Shown here one piece after another: positions 5,911 to 5,950 of a stretch of 5,950 nt of DNA (positions are counted from its first letter, which is position 1; the number at the start of each line of letters is the position of its first letter). The stretch is from CAYWBU01 sp942491525 (lineage in GTDB: Bacteria > Desulfobacterota > Desulfomonilia > UBA1062). The notes beneath the pieces were generated by a model. The model worked only from the letters and a program-made list of their open reading frames with translations, did no database searches and was not told the DNA's origin. The stretch covers positions 1 to 5,950 of the forward strand of contig CALOBW010000059.1 of assembly GCA_942491525.1 (NCBI GenBank), given 5' to 3'. Both the position numbers and the translations under genes were made by a program.

Positions 5911-5930
5911 GGGGAGCAAGTCCCCTTACT
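5906..5930 (+). terminator. Stem-loop terminator containing the thioesterase stop codon
   Basis: AGTAAGGGGA (5906-5915) pairs perfectly with TCCCCTTACT (5921-5930) around a GCAAG loop. The TAA stop (5908-5910) is inside the left arm. The stem ends in T and is followed by TTCGT, a weak U-tract. A 10-bp stem right at the gene end makes a terminator likely. Confidence 0.6.
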
Positions 5931-5950
5931 TTCGTAGCCGTTGTATTTTA

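Noticed and set aside
5425..5919. Minus-strand open frame of 164 codons opposite the thioesterase
   Set aside because: The plus strand encodes clear hotdog thioesterase motifs; the minus-strand product shows none.

Overview
The window looks like chromosomal DNA of a moderately GC-rich Gram-negative proteobacterium, most likely a gammaproteobacterium. The evidence is a lipoprotein with a lipobox, an outer-membrane beta-barrel with a C-terminal Phe, purine-rich ribosome-binding sites about 6 nt before most starts, sigma70-like promoter hexamers, and a membrane sensor whose N-terminus resembles those of gammaproteobacterial signalling proteins. I see no phage, transposon, CRISPR, tRNA or rRNA signal.

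Layout. Four genes lie on the minus strand and one on the plus strand. In transcription order the minus-strand genes are a small outer-membrane beta-barrel protein (5279-4605), a very large STAND-type regulator (4512-1603), a probable seven-bladed beta-propeller lipoprotein (1472-396), and the N-terminal part of a membrane-anchored periplasmic sensor (289 to beyond base 1). A PaaI-like hotdog thioesterase (5413-5910) is divergent from the beta-barrel gene. The divergent intergenic region (5280-5412) carries promoter-like elements for both directions. Every gene is separated from its downstream neighbour by a stem-loop, so the minus-strand genes look like mostly separate transcription units rather than one tight operon.

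The regulator dominates the window. It has a MalT-like P-loop ATPase at the N-terminus, a long helical (TPR-like) sensor middle, and, instead of the LuxR-type helix-turn-helix of MalT, an OmpR/SARP-type winged helix followed by a BTAD-like helical tail. It has its own plausible promoter (TTGAAC-17 nt-TAAGAT) and a TTG start. Because it sits between two cell-envelope genes of unknown function, a reasonable but unproven idea is that it controls one or both of them. The sensor and the thioesterase are probably independent neighbours.

No completely new system is evident. The items most worth a second look are the domain order of the regulator, the seven-repeat lipoprotein, the regulator-envelope gene cluster, the hairpins lacking U-tracts, and a possible leaderless start for the thioesterase.
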